The notes: generated by a model from the letters alone, not told the origin. 64,000 nt of DNA from Magnetospirillum gryphiswaldense MSR-1 v2 (GCF_000513295.1 NC_023065.1:4155001-4219000), one strand, 5' to 3'. Positions 27,475-38,322 are shown, counted from the first letter of the stretch. Program-made: numbers and translations.

Positions 27475-28827
27475 TTGAAATTTCACGTCCGCAACGTCAC
27501 CACCGACATCGAACGTCTGGCCGGCATCCAGGTTTATGGCCGGGTGGCTGGCGTCCAGGGCATGCTGATCGAGGCCGGCGGCGTACAAAGGCAGATTTCC
27601 GTCGGCGATCGCTGCCACGTGGTCGCCCGCGATGGTCGCCGGGTCCCGTGCGAGGCGGTGGGGTTCAGGAATGGCCGGGCGCTGCTGATGCCGTTCACCG
27701 CCATCGACGGCATCGGCCTGGGCTGCCGCACCGAAGTGCATGAATCCGAACCGGTGGTCCACCCCTCGGATGCCTGGCTGGGCCGGGTCATCAACGCCTT
27801 CGCCCAGCCGGTCGACGGGCTGGGGCCGCTGCCCTTGGGCGACAATCCCTATCCCATCCGCGCCACTCCGCCTTCCGCCCATTCGCGCCAACGTGTCGCC
27901 GGCAAGGTCGATCTGGGGGTGCGCGCCGTCAACTCCTTCCTGACCATGTGCCGGGGCCAGCGCATGGGCATCTTCGCCGGCTCCGGCGTCGGCAAGTCGT
28001 CCATCTTGTCGATGATGGCCAAGAACACCTCGTGCGATGTCTCCATCATCGGTCTGATCGGCGAACGCGGGCGCGAAGCGCGCGAGTTCATCGAGGACGA
28101 TCTGGGCGAAGAGGGGATGAAGCGCTCGGTGGTGGTGGTCTCCACCTCGGACGAAAGTCCGCTGATGCGCCGTCAGGCCGCCTATCTGACCCTGTCGGTG
28201 GCGGAATATTTCCGCGACCAGGGTAAGGATGTGCTGTGCATGATGGATTCGGTCACCCGTTTCGCCATGGCCCAGCGCGAAATCTCGCTGTCGGCGGGCG
28301 AGCCGCCGGCGTCGAAAGGCTATACCCCCACCGTCTTCGCCGAATTGCCGCGCCTGCTGGAACGCGCCGGCCCCGGCACCGGCAAGGGCTCGATCACCGG
28401 TCTGTTCACTGTGCTGGTGGACGGCGACGACCACAACGAACCCATCTCGGACGCCGTGCGCGGCATCCTTGACGGCCACATCGTCTTGGATCGGGCCATC
28501 GCCGACCGTGGCCGCTATCCGGCGGTCAACATCCTGCGCAGCGTGTCGCGTACCATGCCCGGCTGCAACAACGAGCAGGAAAACGCCCTGGTCAGCCGCG
28601 CCCGCAAGCTCTTGGCGACCTACGAGGACATGGCCGAGCTGATCCGCCTGGGCGCCTATCGCAAGGGTACCGATCCGGCGGTGGACGAGGCCATTCATTA
28701 CTACCCGATGATCGAAAAGCTGCTGACCCAGGGCAAGAAAGACGCCACCTCGTTGCGCGATTGCTATGCCCAACTGGCCCAGGTGCTGGGCATGCCGTTC
28801 GACGGCGACGGCATGGGCAAGCGCTAG
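27475..28827 (+). CDS. fliI: Flagellar export apparatus ATPase FliI
   Basis: Cytoplasmic ATPase that energises the flagellar type III export gate. 450 residues. Walker A is [12 protein letters not shown], Walker B lies in [19 protein letters not shown], and the catalytic-glutamate segment is [15 protein letters not shown], all F1-beta-like. The start is TTG at 27475; no ATG or GTG fits, and GGA is 8 bases upstream. fliJ follows after three bases. The divergent neighbour is ctrA, a known regulator of flagellar genes in this group. Confidence 0.93.
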   Translation: MKFHVRNVTTDIERLAGIQVYGRVAGVQGMLIEAGGVQRQISVGDRCHVVARDGRRVPCEAVGFRNGRALLMPFTAIDGIGLGCRTEVHESEPVVHPSDAWLGRVINAFAQPVDGLGPLPLGDNPYPIRATPPSAHSRQRVAGKVDLGVRAVNSFLTMCRGQRMGIFAGSGVGKSSILSMMAKNTSCDVSIIGLIGERGREAREFIEDDLGEEGMKRSVVVVSTSDESPLMRRQAAYLTLSVAEYFRDQGKDVLCMMDSVTRFAMAQREISLSAGEPPASKGYTPTVFAELPRLLERAGPGTGKGSITGLFTVLVDGDDHNEPISDAVRGILDGHIVLDRAIADRGRYPAVNILRSVSRTMPGCNNEQENALVSRARKLLATYEDMAELIRLGAYRKGTDPAVDEAIHYYPMIEKLLTQGKKDATSLRDCYAQLAQVLGMPFDGDGMGKR

Positions 28828-28830
28828 ACC

Positions 28831-29274
28831 ATGGCCAAGCAAGCCAAGGGGCTGAAAACCCTGATCCGGCTGGCCAAGTTCGAGGTGGATGAAAAGCGCC
28901 GGGTGCTGACCGCCTTGCAGACTGAAGAAGAAAGAACCCTGCACGACATCCTGCAATCGGAAGTGCAACTGCGCAAGGAACAGGAACTGGCGGCGAGCGA
29001 CGCCGTCGGCATCGGCTTCATGTATGGCGCCTATCACCGCGCCTGGATGGACGAGCGGCAAAAACTGTTCGCCCGTCTGGGCACCATCCGCCAGCAGATC
29101 GAATTGGCCCGCGACGAATTGGCCGAGGCCTTCCGCACCCAGAAAACCTATGAGGTCACCCAGGCCAATCGCGAAAAGCGCGAACAGGAAGAAGCCGACC
29201 GCAAGGAACAGAACTTCCTGGACGAGGTCGGCATGACCCAACATAGACGAAAGACCGAAGCGGCAAACGACTAG
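28831..29274 (+). CDS. fliJ: Flagellar export chaperone FliJ
   Basis: A 147-residue, almost entirely helical and charged protein predicted to form the long antiparallel coiled coil of FliJ, which inserts into the FliI ring and escorts export chaperones. Identification rests on position (three bases after fliI) and on the coiled-coil pattern, since FliJ sequences are poorly conserved. The C-terminal end is strongly charged (REKREQEEADRKEQNFLDE). Confidence 0.85.
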   Translation: MAKQAKGLKTLIRLAKFEVDEKRRVLTALQTEEERTLHDILQSEVQLRKEQELAASDAVGIGFMYGAYHRAWMDERQKLFARLGTIRQQIELARDELAEAFRTQKTYEVTQANREKREQEEADRKEQNFLDEVGMTQHRRKTEAAND

Positions 29275-29335
29275 TTTTTCCGCACAGGCCATCCGGGTTA
29301 AGCTGCTTCCCATACGGGGAATGGGGGGCGGACGA

Positions 29336-30109
29336 ATGAAACATGCGGCTTGGTTGGCTGTCGTCGTGATGACGGTCATAACGGGGATGGGGTTTGGAAG
29401 CGCTGTGGCGCGCGAGGTGACGGTGGCGGTGCCCCGTTCGGTCCCACCCTATGTCATCCCCGAGAACTGGAGCGGCATCGAATACGAGGTGGTCAAGCGG
29501 GCCCTGGCCCTGGCCGGTCACACCATGATCCCCAGACTGACCGTGCTGGCGCGACTGCCCAAGGAAATGCAGGCCAAGGAAATCGACGCCGCCATGACCA
29601 TGCGGCCCGAAACCGGGGTGGTCGCGTGTTACAGCAACAGCCACGTCACCTATCGCAATTATGCCGTCAGTCTGGAAAAGAACGACGTGCGCGTGGGCTC
29701 CGTCGCCGACCTCGCTGACAAATCGGTGGTGGCGTTCCAGAACGCCCATGTCTATCTGGGCGAGGACTACGCCCGCGCCACCCAGAAAGCCGCCAGCTAT
29801 CGCGAGGAAGCCAATCAGGTGGTGCAGGCGCTGCTGCTGTACAGCGACCGCATCCAGGTGGTGGTCGCCGATCACAACATCTTCCGCTGGTTCGCCGCCG
29901 AGGTGCGCGGCAAGGTGGACGTGACCCAGCGTCTGCGGCTGCACCCGATTTTCCCGCCCACCGATTATCAGATGGCGTTCCGCGATCCAGCGCTGTGCGC
30001 CGAGTTCAACCAAGGCCTTGCCCGGCTCAAGGAAAGCGGCGAATTCGACCGCATCGTCGCCCGCTATCTGTCGCAGATGGAAAACAATCTGGCCCAGGCG
30101 GTGAAATAA
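29336..30109 (+). CDS. Periplasmic solute-binding protein, family 3-like
   Basis: A 257-residue secreted protein: signal peptide about residues 1-25 ending SAVAR, then two lobes of a type II periplasmic-binding fold (EVTVAVPRSVPPYVIPEN, GIEYEVVKRALALAG, AAMTMRPE, VGSVADLADKSVVAFQNA). ATG 29336 has a G-rich site upstream. No ABC permease or ATPase gene is nearby, so it may serve a distant transporter or act as a receptor or enzyme-like binding protein. It follows fliJ by 61 bases, but I see no flagellar link. The ligand is unknown. Confidence 0.8.
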   Translation: MKHAAWLAVVVMTVITGMGFGSAVAREVTVAVPRSVPPYVIPENWSGIEYEVVKRALALAGHTMIPRLTVLARLPKEMQAKEIDAAMTMRPETGVVACYSNSHVTYRNYAVSLEKNDVRVGSVADLADKSVVAFQNAHVYLGEDYARATQKAASYREEANQVVQALLLYSDRIQVVVADHNIFRWFAAEVRGKVDVTQRLRLHPIFPPTDYQMAFRDPALCAEFNQGLARLKESGEFDRIVARYLSQMENNLAQAVK

Positions 30110-30145
30110 GGCGCAGCCAACCCGGCTTGTGCTATAGACCGGCGC

Positions 30146-31087
30146 ATGAGTGAACCATCCTCCCTTCCCGTTCCCCAGCCCACCGGACTGACCGGCTATC
30201 TGGCGCCCGAGGGGTTCGAGGCCGAATTGCGGCATGAACTGGGCGATATCGCCCAGGAGCATGGCCGGCTGCTGCTGTCCCCCGGCCCGGCCAAGCCCGC
30301 CGCCTGGGCCCAGAATGTCTGGCACGATGTGCTTCGTATCCCCATCGCCTCCATCGGCGAAGGGGCGCGGGTGCTGAAATCCCTGCAGCGCAACTGGTGG
30401 CCCTATACCCCCGACCTGCACCGGCGCACGGCGCTGATGGTGGAGAAGCTGCCCAAGGTGTCGGCCAAGCCGCTCACTTTCGGCCAAGCAGCGCCGACCG
30501 CGCCGTTGGGGTCGTTCACGCTGTTGGATGAATACACGCTGTTGGCCGCGCCGCACTGTTCCTCGGCCTTTCCCAACGGCGAATGCGCTTTGATCGAGGA
30601 CCGGGTCAATCCGCCCAGCCGCGCTTATCTGAAATTGTGGGATGCCTTCACCGTGCTGGGCTTTGGTCCCAAACCGGGTGAAACCTGCCTGGATTTGGGC
30701 GCCTGCCCCGGCGGCTGGACCTGGGTTCTGGCGTCCCTGGGCGCGCAGGTCATCGCCGTCGACAAGGCGCCGCTGGACCCCAAGGTGGCGGCCATGCCAG
30801 GGGTATCGATCCGCCAGGAAAGCGCCTTCGGTCTGGACCCCGCCAGCCTGGGGCCGGTGGATTGGCTGTTCTCCGACATCATCTGCTACCCCGAGCGCCT
30901 GTACCGGCTGGTGCAGAACTGGCGGGAAAAAGGGCAGGTCAAAAACTTCCTGTGCACCATCAAATTCCAGGGTGAAACCGACCACGCCACCGCCGCCGCT
31001 TTTGCCGCCATCCCCGGGTCACGGCTGCTGCATCTGTCCCATAACAAGCATGAACTGACCTGGGTCCTTCGTAAGGAGGAAAACTGA
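30146..31087 (+). CDS. RlmM-like rRNA 2'-O-ribose methyltransferase (FtsJ fold)
   Basis: A 313-residue SAM-dependent methyltransferase resembling RlmM, which methylates a ribose in 23S rRNA. The N-terminal half contains a THUMP-like region. The catalytic Rossmann domain has the SAM motif LDLGACPGGWTW. The K-D-K-E tetrad candidates are in SRAYLKLWDAF, LFSDIICYPE, CTIKFQGE and HKHELTWVL-like context at the end (NKHELTWVL). The gene stands alone between a binding protein and an unknown gene. Assignment to RlmM specifically, rather than another FtsJ-type enzyme, is moderately secure. Confidence 0.82.
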   Translation: MSEPSSLPVPQPTGLTGYLAPEGFEAELRHELGDIAQEHGRLLLSPGPAKPAAWAQNVWHDVLRIPIASIGEGARVLKSLQRNWWPYTPDLHRRTALMVEKLPKVSAKPLTFGQAAPTAPLGSFTLLDEYTLLAAPHCSSAFPNGECALIEDRVNPPSRAYLKLWDAFTVLGFGPKPGETCLDLGACPGGWTWVLASLGAQVIAVDKAPLDPKVAAMPGVSIRQESAFGLDPASLGPVDWLFSDIICYPERLYRLVQNWREKGQVKNFLCTIKFQGETDHATAAAFAAIPGSRLLHLSHNKHELTWVLRKEEN

Positions 31088-31161
31088 AGGCGATGTTGCC
31101 TCGCCGGCCCCGACGCGGTACACCATTTCGGGGACCGCATTAATCCAGGGTTTTTAAGCGC

Positions 31162-32271
31162 ATGACCGCCATCACTCTTCCGCCGCCGGTGGACATCGAC
31201 GGCAACACCAAGAAGGCCATCATCGACGGCCTGAAAAGGGTGCTGGCCCGGCTGCAACAAGCCAGCCTGATCGATCCGGACCTGAGCTATCAGGATCTGA
31301 TCGCCCATCCGCAGCCGCTGGAACACTTCATCACCGTCTTCATCGCCCACCGCGACCAATGCGACGACATCGTCACCGCCAAGGACGGCCAGCCGGTCCG
31401 CGACGACGATAAGATGCTGGTGTGCAATGTCTCGTTGAACCAGATCCAGCAATTGCTGGTGCGCACCTGCGCCAAGAAGGTGTTCGAGGCGGAAAAGACC
31501 GAACAGACGGTCACCGAGACGGTGACCAAGAAGGCCCTGTTCGGCCTGATCAAGAAGACCGAGCAGGTGGAAGTCACCCGCATCGCCGCCGATCCCATCG
31601 AGGAACGCAAGGTGCGCGAGCTGATGCGCTATATCGCCTATGGCTGGCAATTGCCGCTGTTGGAAGCCTATCGCCAGCACCTGCATTACCAGCAGGTCAT
31701 GGCCATCGAGGAAGACGTCCTGGCCCTGCGCACCGCCGATGCGGTGGCCACGGTCGGCAAGTTCAGCCCGGAAATCCTGACCAAGGTCAAGGCCGCCGCC
31801 GGCCCCGATTTCGTCGACATCCTGCTCAACCGGCCCCAGGCCATCGCCGGCGTCGCCGTGTGGAACCGCGAGATGTACGAGTTCTATCGCAAGCTTCTGG
31901 GCGATCACGCCTGGGATTTCTTCGCCCGCGACAAGAGCTTCTTCAACGTCGTCGCCGCGCTCGACAAGGCCAATGCCAAGGTCTACGGCGAGGTCCTGTG
32001 CTATATCGCCGCCGAGAACCTAGAGGAAATCCAGCGCCTCAACATCGACAAGGCCGAGGTTCTGGTGTCGTCGCTGCGCTCCGCCTTCGGCAACAAGGCG
32101 CCGGTGGTGTTGGGGCATCCCAATCTGGGCAAGGATATCCTGCGCAAGGTGGTCGACAACCTGCTGCACATGAGCCAGGAAAAGGACAAGCTGATGACGT
32201 CCTTCGCCCTGACCTGCAAAGCGATGGTCCCCACCGTCATGGAATGGCTGGCCAAGCAGCCGCGCGCCTGA
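31162..32271 (+). CDS. Conserved hypothetical cytoplasmic protein
   Basis: A 369-residue protein without signal peptide or membrane helix that I do not recognise. It is largely helical. Notable stretches are a threonine/glutamate run (TEQTVTETVTKKALFGLIKK), a mid segment EFYRKLLGDHAWDFFARDKS and a C-terminal GHPNLGKDILRKVVDNLLHM. Its stop shares a base with the ATG of the downstream nucleoside transporter (TGATG), so the two are translationally coupled, the only functional clue. A role linked to transporter regulation is speculation. Confidence 0.6.
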   Translation: MTAITLPPPVDIDGNTKKAIIDGLKRVLARLQQASLIDPDLSYQDLIAHPQPLEHFITVFIAHRDQCDDIVTAKDGQPVRDDDKMLVCNVSLNQIQQLLVRTCAKKVFEAEKTEQTVTETVTKKALFGLIKKTEQVEVTRIAADPIEERKVRELMRYIAYGWQLPLLEAYRQHLHYQQVMAIEEDVLALRTADAVATVGKFSPEILTKVKAAAGPDFVDILLNRPQAIAGVAVWNREMYEFYRKLLGDHAWDFFARDKSFFNVVAALDKANAKVYGEVLCYIAAENLEEIQRLNIDKAEVLVSSLRSAFGNKAPVVLGHPNLGKDILRKVVDNLLHMSQEKDKLMTSFALTCKAMVPTVMEWLAKQPRA

Positions 32272-33509
32272 TGGCCGTTCAAAGCGCCGTCGGCATCGCC
32301 GGATTGGTGGCCATCGCCTGGCTGCTGTCGGAACAACGCCGGCTTGTGTCATGGCGGATCATCGCCGCCGGCCTGATCGTCCAGTTCCTGCTGGCGCTCT
32401 TGCTGCTGAAGTTTCCGCCGTCGCAAACCCTGTTCCTGGGGCTGACCCGGCTGGTCGATGCCGTGCAGGCGGCAACCATCGCCGGCACTTCCTTTGTGTT
32501 CGGCTATGTGGGCGGCGGTCGTTCGCCCTTCGCCGTCACCGACCCGGGCGCCGGTTTCGTCCTTGCCTTCCAGGCCTTGCCCCTGGTCCTGCTGATGAGC
32601 GCGCTGTCGGCGTTGCTTTATCACTGGCGTATCCTGCCCCTGGTGGTGAAGGCGTTTTCGCGTCTGCTCGAGCGCAGCATGGGCCTGGGCGGCGCCGTTG
32701 GCGTGTCGTCGGCGGCCAACGCTTTCGTCGGCATGGTCGAGGCGCCCTTGCTGATCCGCCCCTATCTGGCCCGGCTGTCGCGCGGCGAATTGTTCGTGGT
32801 GATGACCGGCGGCATGGCCACCATCGCCGGCACCATGATGGTGCTGTACGCCACCTTCCTGACCGGGGTCATCCCCGATCCCATCGGCCATCTGTTGACC
32901 GCCTCCCTGATCAGCGTCCCCGCCGCCATCATGGTGGCCAAGATCATGATCCCCGACGATACCCGCACCGGCGGCCAGGACGATCAGCCCATGGTCTATG
33001 CCAGCAGTATGGATGCGGTGGTTCGGGGCACCGCCGACGGCGTCGGCCTGCTCATCAACATCATCGCCATGCTGATCGTACTGGTGGCCCTGGTCGCCCT
33101 GGCCAACGGGCTGTTGGCGCTGTTGCCCGAAATAGCCGGGGCGCCGGTCACCTTGCAGCGGCTGATGGGGCTGGTCATGGCCCCCATCGTCTGGTTGATG
33201 GGCATTCCCGCCGCCGAGATGATGACCGCCGGCGCCTTGATGGGCACCAAGACGGTGCTGAACGAATTGCTGGCCTATGTGGATCTGGCCCATCTGCCGG
33301 CGGGCGCGTTGTCGGAACGCTCGCGCGTCATCATGACCTATGGGCTGTGCGGCTTCGCCAATTTCGGCTCGCTCGGCATCATGATCGCCGGTCTCGCCGC
33401 CATGGCGCCCGAGCGCCGCGACGACATCGTCGCCTTGGGCGGACGCAGCATCATTTCCGGCACCTTGGCGTCGTGCCTGACCGGCGCCGTGGTCGGTATT
33501 CTGATATGA
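32271..33509 (+). CDS. Concentrative nucleoside transporter (NupC/CNT family)
   Basis: A 412-residue inner-membrane protein with about ten hydrophobic segments. It carries the CNT core signatures: [40 protein letters not shown] and a C-terminal [18 protein letters not shown]. These proteins import nucleosides with protons or sodium. Start ATG 32271 overlaps the stop of the preceding unknown gene. It is followed after 52 bases by a GGDEF-EAL gene. The exact nucleoside specificity is not readable. Confidence 0.92.
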   Translation: MAVQSAVGIAGLVAIAWLLSEQRRLVSWRIIAAGLIVQFLLALLLLKFPPSQTLFLGLTRLVDAVQAATIAGTSFVFGYVGGGRSPFAVTDPGAGFVLAFQALPLVLLMSALSALLYHWRILPLVVKAFSRLLERSMGLGGAVGVSSAANAFVGMVEAPLLIRPYLARLSRGELFVVMTGGMATIAGTMMVLYATFLTGVIPDPIGHLLTASLISVPAAIMVAKIMIPDDTRTGGQDDQPMVYASSMDAVVRGTADGVGLLINIIAMLIVLVALVALANGLLALLPEIAGAPVTLQRLMGLVMAPIVWLMGIPAAEMMTAGALMGTKTVLNELLAYVDLAHLPAGALSERSRVIMTYGLCGFANFGSLGIMIAGLAAMAPERRDDIVALGGRSIISGTLASCLTGAVVGILI

Positions 33510-33561
33510 CCGATTATCCATCCGTCACAATTGTTTTCCGTACGTTTACAAGCCGGCGTCG

Positions 33562-36500
33562 ATGCGTCATCTTCATCGAACCATGAATGGCAGCGCACAA
33601 CTCAAACGGCTCCTCGTCATCGAGGACAATCCAGGCGACCAGCGCCTCATCGAGATCAAACTCGCTGAGGCCATGCCGGGTTGGAAAGCCGATTGCCGCG
33701 CCACTCTGGCTGATGGCATCGCCATGGCCATCAGTACCGATTATACCTGCATCCTGGCTGATCTGGGCCTGCCCGACGCCGCCGGCCTGACCTCGGTGCT
33801 GCGGCTGACGGAAGCCGCCCCCGACAAGGCGCTGGTGGTGCTGACCGGATTGGATGACGAACGGGTGGCGCAAGACGCCATCCGCGCCGGCGCCCAGGAT
33901 TACGTGGTCAAGTCGCTGGCCGGCCTCGACATGCTGCCCCGCGTCATCCGCCACGCCATCGAACGCCAGCAATCGCGCACGGCGCTGGAACTGTCGCACC
34001 AGACGGCGCAAGCGCTGCTGGACGCCAGCCACGACATGGCCATGCTGCTGGACGAAGACGGCCACATCATCACCTTGAACGCCCAAGCCGCCGAGGCCTT
34101 CGGCCGCCGCTCGGAAGAGCTGGAAGGCATGGACGTTTTCACCCTGATGCCGCCCGATCTGGCCGACCGCCGCCGCGCCTTCTTCGCCAAGGCGCTGGAA
34201 TCGGGCCGCACCATCCAGTCCGAGGACAATGACGGCCCGCGCTGGTTCACCCATCGCTTCCTGGCGGTGGGGGCCGAGGGCGCGGCGCGGCGCTGTGCCA
34301 TCTTCTCGCGCGACATTTCGGGCGAACGGGCAGCGGCGGCCAATCTGGAAGCGGCCAAGGAAGAGGCCGAGTTGGCCAACCGGTCGAAGACCGAGTTCAT
34401 GGGCCGCATGAGCCGCGATATCCGCACGCCCCTGAATGACGTCATCGGCTTCTCCGAGATGATCGCCACCGAGATGCTGGGGCCGCTGGCCCCCTCGGGC
34501 TATCGCGAATACGGTGAAACCATCCTGGCCTCGGGCTCGCAGATCCTGAAGATGCTGGACCGCATCACCGACGTCTCCATGCTGGAATCGGCGCTGTTGA
34601 AGGACCAATCGTCCTATCGCGATCTGGTCGAGCTGTCGCCCGACTTGATCTGCGTCTGCGTCGACGGCGCCATCGAGCGCATCAACGCCGCCGGCCTGGG
34701 CCTGCTGCGCGCGCCTGCCGCCAGCGCCTGCGAGGGCAAGCCCTTCGTCGATTTCATCCACCCCGATTATCGCGGTCTGTTCGACATGGGCATCGAAGCC
34801 CTGTACGAGGAAGACCATCCGGTCCCGGTCAAGGTGGTGACCTTCGCCGGGCGGGTGCGCGACGTGGAAATCAACGCCGTCCCCCTGCGCCGCGACGGCC
34901 ACACCGCTGCTCTTCTGGTCGGACGCGATACCACCGAGGTGACGGCGGCCATGCGGGCGGTGGCGGCGCGTGAACATCGCATCCGCGCCATCATGGACAC
35001 CGTCTTGGACGGCATCGTCACCATCGACGAGGACGGCCTGATCGTCTCGGCCAATCTGTCGGTGGAACGTATCTTCGGTTATCCGCTGTCGGAACTGATC
35101 GGCGCCAATGTGTCGATCCTGATGCCCGAACCCGATGCCGGTCGTCATGACAGCTATATCAAGAACTACCTGCAAGGCCAGGGTGGCGGTCTGATCGGCT
35201 CGGGGCGCGAGGTGATGGCCCGGCGCAAGGACGGCTCGCTGTTCCCGGTGCATCTGTCGGTGTCGGAACTCAGGCTCGACAAGCGCCGTCTGTTCACCGG
35301 CACCATCCGCGATCTGACCGAAAACAAGCAATTGGCCCAGCGGGTGGCCTATCTCGCCAATCACGATTCGCTCACCGACCTGCCCAACCGCACGCTGCTG
35401 TGCGACCGCCTGGGCCAAGCGCTGGCGGCGGCGCGTGGCACCGGCCAGCATGTGGCGGTGATGACCATCGACCTTGCCGGCTTCACCATGATCAACGATT
35501 CCCTGGGCCATGACGTCGGCAACGGCGTGCTGCGCGAGACGGCGCGGCGGCTGGCCCAATGGGTGAGCTTGCATAACGGCACCGCCGCCCGGCTGGCCGG
35601 CGATGAATTCGCCGTCATCCTGCCCGGCTTGCGTGATCTGGCCGGAGTCAGCGCCGGCACCGAGCAGGTGCTGGAGATGCTGAACCGGCCCATGACCGTC
35701 GGCGGCAGCGATCTGGCCCTGCCGGTGGATATCGGCGTCTCGGTGTTCCCGCGCGACGGCGACGAGCCGTTGGACCTGCTGCGCAACGCCGAGATGGCGC
35801 TGCATCAGGTGAAGAAGCGCGAGGATCAGCGCCTGGGTTTCTTCGACACCGCCATGTCCTATGCGGTATCGGAACGCCTGACCCTGGAGCGCTCGTTGAA
35901 AGAGGCGCTGAAGGCCGGCCAGTTCGAGCTGTTCTATCAGCCGCAGGTGCGGCTGTCGGATTATGCCCTGATCGGGGCCGAGGCGCTGATCCGCTGGCGC
36001 CATCCTGAGCTGGGCACCATCGCGCCGGACAAGTTTATCCCCGTCGCCGAGGAAACCGGCCTGATCGTGCCCTTGGGTCGCTGGGTGTTGGAGCAGGCCT
36101 GCCGTCAGCTCAATCTGTGGCAGCACCAGGGGCTGACCCAGGTGCGCATGGGCGTCAACATCTCGGGCCGCCAGTTCCGCGAGGTCGATCTGGCCGAAAC
36201 CGTGGCCGAGGTCATTCGCGGCAGCGGCATTGATGCCCGCCTGCTTGACCTGGAACTGACCGAAAGCATGTTGATGGCCGATGGCGAAAGCACGCTCAGG
36301 GTGCTGCGCCGACTGGCCGATCTGGGGGTGACCCTGTCCATCGACGATTTCGGCACCGGCTATTCCAGCCTGGCCTATCTGAAGCGTTTCCCGGTCCATA
36401 CCGTCAAGATCGACCGCGCCTTCGTCCGCGATCTCGATCATGACGAGGATGGCCGCACCATCGCCAAGGCCATCGTATCCTTGGCCCATTCGCTGAATTT

Positions 36501-36672
36501 GAAAACCATCGCCGAAGGTGTGGAAACCGAAGCCCAGGCTTCGCTGTTGCTGCATCACGGCTGCGATGAAATCCAGGGCTATCTGATCGGTCGCCCCATG
36601 CCGGTGGCGGATTTCGCCGTCTTTGCCGCCGGCTATGACGGATCGTCCTGGGCTAAAGGGGGGAAAGCATGA
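33562..36672 (+). CDS. Receiver-PAS-GGDEF-EAL signalling protein with degenerate histidine kinase box
   Basis: A 1,036-residue cytoplasmic multidomain protein. Order: receiver (phospho-acceptor Asp67), PAS (about 145-250), a HisKA-like helix pair, PAS (about 355-455), PAS (about 465-590), GGDEF (about 600-755), EAL (about 770-1020). The HisKA-like motif reads [10 protein letters not shown], with Arg285 where the phosphorylated histidine belongs, and no ATPase domain follows. The GGDEF signature is AGDEF (679-683), probably weak or inactive. The EAL motif is intact at 807-809 ([11 protein letters not shown]), and DDFGTGYSS is present. It is thus more likely a c-di-GMP phosphodiesterase. ATG 33583 is an alternative start. 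It overlaps the next receiver gene by ATGA. Confidence 0.9.
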   Translation: MRHLHRTMNGSAQLKRLLVIEDNPGDQRLIEIKLAEAMPGWKADCRATLADGIAMAISTDYTCILADLGLPDAAGLTSVLRLTEAAPDKALVVLTGLDDERVAQDAIRAGAQDYVVKSLAGLDMLPRVIRHAIERQQSRTALELSHQTAQALLDASHDMAMLLDEDGHIITLNAQAAEAFGRRSEELEGMDVFTLMPPDLADRRRAFFAKALESGRTIQSEDNDGPRWFTHRFLAVGAEGAARRCAIFSRDISGERAAAANLEAAKEEAELANRSKTEFMGRMSRDIRTPLNDVIGFSEMIATEMLGPLAPSGYREYGETILASGSQILKMLDRITDVSMLESALLKDQSSYRDLVELSPDLICVCVDGAIERINAAGLGLLRAPAASACEGKPFVDFIHPDYRGLFDMGIEALYEEDHPVPVKVVTFAGRVRDVEINAVPLRRDGHTAALLVGRDTTEVTAAMRAVAAREHRIRAIMDTVLDGIVTIDEDGLIVSANLSVERIFGYPLSELIGANVSILMPEPDAGRHDSYIKNYLQGQGGGLIGSGREVMARRKDGSLFPVHLSVSELRLDKRRLFTGTIRDLTENKQLAQRVAYLANHDSLTDLPNRTLLCDRLGQALAAARGTGQHVAVMTIDLAGFTMINDSLGHDVGNGVLRETARRLAQWVSLHNGTAARLAGDEFAVILPGLRDLAGVSAGTEQVLEMLNRPMTVGGSDLALPVDIGVSVFPRDGDEPLDLLRNAEMALHQVKKREDQRLGFFDTAMSYAVSERLTLERSLKEALKAGQFELFYQPQVRLSDYALIGAEALIRWRHPELGTIAPDKFIPVAEETGLIVPLGRWVLEQACRQLNLWQHQGLTQVRMGVNISGRQFREVDLAETVAEVIRGSGIDARLLDLELTESMLMADGESTLRVLRRLADLGVTLSIDDFGTGYSSLAYLKRFPVHTVKIDRAFVRDLDHDEDGRTIAKAIVSLAHSLNLKTIAEGVETEAQASLLLHHGCDEIQGYLIGRPMPVADFAVFAAGYDGSSWAKGGKA

Positions 36673-37043
36673 GCGGCACCGTGGTCATCGTCGAAGACAA
36701 CGCCATGAACATGAAGCTGTTGGATCAGGCGCTGACGATCGCCGGCTATCGCACGGTCAAGTCTCCCGACGGGGAAAACCTGGTGGAGCTGACCGCCGAC
36801 GGCGCCCAGGTGGTGCTGATGGACATCCAATTGCCCAAACGTTCGGGCGTCGATCTGCTGAAGGAATTGCGCGACGATCCGCGCACCCGCACCATCCCGG
36901 TGCTGGCGGTGACCGCCTTCGCCGATCCGGAATCGGTCAGCGGCTTCTTGTCGGAAGGTTTCAACCAAGTCATCACCAAACCCATCTCCGTGCGCAAGCT
37001 GCTCGACGAAGTCGAGCGCTATTGCAGCGAAACGCGGGATTGA
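36669..37043 (+). CDS. Single-domain response regulator (DivK-like)
   Basis: A 124-residue stand-alone receiver. It has the acidic pair in [14 protein letters not shown], the phospho-acceptor aspartate in [12 protein letters not shown], the threonine in AVTAFAD and the lysine in [11 protein letters not shown], and the overall pattern of DivK (VEDN.MNMKL and MDIQLP). It overlaps the REC-PAS-GGDEF-EAL gene by four bases, so they are expressed together and may belong to one phosphorelay. Whether it is the cell-cycle DivK or a paralogue dedicated to this operon cannot be told here. Confidence 0.87.
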   Translation: MSGTVVIVEDNAMNMKLLDQALTIAGYRTVKSPDGENLVELTADGAQVVLMDIQLPKRSGVDLLKELRDDPRTRTIPVLAVTAFADPESVSGFLSEGFNQVITKPISVRKLLDEVERYCSETRD

Positions 37044-37131
37044 GTGTGGAGGAATTGGTGACGAGGTCGGGCCTTTAGAGGGTCGCCCTCGGCTGGGCGT
37101 GGCGTCGCGTGGACCGCCCGCCGTTTCCGAT

Positions 37132-38262
37132 TCAGTTTCCCCGCAGATCGCCGGCGATTTGGCGACCGCGGCTTAATTGGCGGGCGCTCATACCCTTGGC
37201 CAGTTTGTCGCGGGCATCCTCGGCGTCCTTCAGCCCGGCGCTGGCGGCAAGTTCATAATTGACCCAGGCGCGCACCGGATCGGGGGCGAACAGGCCTTGG
37301 CCGCTGGCGGCCAGATCGGCCAGCAATTTCATGGCATGGGGTTCGCCGGCGATGGCCGCCGCCGATAGCCAGCGCATGGCCTGGCCCAGATCGAAGGGCA
37401 GGTCGCGCCCGCCCAGATAGGCCTCACCCAGCATCAAGGCGGCTTGCGGGTGGCCGCGCAAGGCGGCCTTGGTCAGCCAATATTCACCATGGATCATGCC
37501 GGGACGCATGATGTCGATCCAGCGGTCGGTGCCGGCGGCCTGCTCGGCGGCGTCGCGGGTGGGATACAGACGGTCGCGTTCGGTGTTGTCCTTTTCGCGG
37601 CCGATATCCTTGAACAGCAGACGCCACGCCGCCGGCTCGGCCAGCAGCATGCTGCCCAGGCGGAACTGGGCCTCCACATTGCCGGCGATGGCGGCGATGC
37701 GGTACCAGCGCTGGGCCTTGGCGTGGTCGACCACCATGCCTTCGCCGAACTCATAGATGCGCCCCAGGGCCAAGATGGCACGGGTGTTGTCCTGGGCGGC
37801 CATCTGTTCCAGCCAGCGCACACCGGCGGGGCCGCCGATGGACTCGGTCTGCCCATCCAGATAAAGCGTCAGAAAGCGCTGGCGCGCCTCGGCATCGCCT
37901 AAATCACCGGCGCGATACCACCACTCGGCCGCCGCCGCCGGGTCGCGCTTGCCGAACCAGCCCTGCTCGTGTCCGTTGGCCAGCAGGATGGCGGCCTGGG
38001 GCGTGCCGTTGCTGGCGGCCAAGGCCAGCCATTGGGCCGCCTCGGTCGGGTTCTTCTTGATGCCCTTGCCACCATTCAGCAGGCTTTGGCCCAGTTCCAG
38101 TTGGGCGGCGACGTCGCCCTCGGCGGCCTGTTGGGCCAGACTGGGTTTGGCCGGGGTGACAGCCTTGGCGGCGGGGGCCGATTTGGCGGCCGGCTTGCCT
38201 TGCGCCATGGCCTGACCGGCAAAGGCGGCGGCGATCACGGCGGCGATGACGGCAATCCTCAT
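37132..38262 (-). CDS. Exported Sel1-repeat (tetratricopeptide-like) protein
   Basis: A 376-residue protein with a signal peptide (residues 1-20, ending AMAQ) followed by an alanine/lysine/proline-rich stretch and about six to eight Sel1-like repeats. Examples are GDVAAQLELGQSLLNGG, NVEAQFRLGSMLL, HPQAALMLGEAYLGG and EPHAMKLLADLAASG. Such solenoids scaffold protein complexes in the periplasm or at the envelope. ATG 38262 starts it directly. No partner is evident in the neighbourhood. Confidence 0.85.
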   Translation of the reverse strand: MRIAVIAAVIAAAFAGQAMAQGKPAAKSAPAAKAVTPAKPSLAQQAAEGDVAAQLELGQSLLNGGKGIKKNPTEAAQWLALAASNGTPQAAILLANGHEQGWFGKRDPAAAAEWWYRAGDLGDAEARQRFLTLYLDGQTESIGGPAGVRWLEQMAAQDNTRAILALGRIYEFGEGMVVDHAKAQRWYRIAAIAGNVEAQFRLGSMLLAEPAAWRLLFKDIGREKDNTERDRLYPTRDAAEQAAGTDRWIDIMRPGMIHGEYWLTKAALRGHPQAALMLGEAYLGGRDLPFDLGQAMRWLSAAAIAGEPHAMKLLADLAASGQGLFAPDPVRAWVNYELAASAGLKDAEDARDKLAKGMSARQLSRGRQIAGDLRGN

Positions 38263-38293
38263 TTAGGCGGCGCTTTCATGGTAACACGATGGG

Positions 38294-38322
38294 TCGGGGG
38301 CGCATGATTCCACAGCCCCCGA
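38294..38322. repeat. 8-bp hairpin between the Sel1 and PCD genes
   Basis: TCGGGGGC (38294-38301) and GCCCCCGA (38315-38322) with a 13-base loop, between two minus-strand genes. No T tract on either strand, so a terminator is doubtful. Confidence 0.4.

Noticed and set aside
27406-29379. A 657-codon minus-strand open frame
   Set aside because: Antisense of fliI-fliJ, which are unmistakable.
29336-30109. A flagellar role for the gene after fliJ
   Set aside because: It has a signal peptide and a solute-binding fold, with no similarity to flagellar proteins; position alone is insufficient.
33514-36558. A 1,014-codon open frame on the minus strand
   Set aside because: It is the exact antisense of the REC-PAS-GGDEF-EAL gene, whose domains are clear; high-GC codon use opens the opposite strand.
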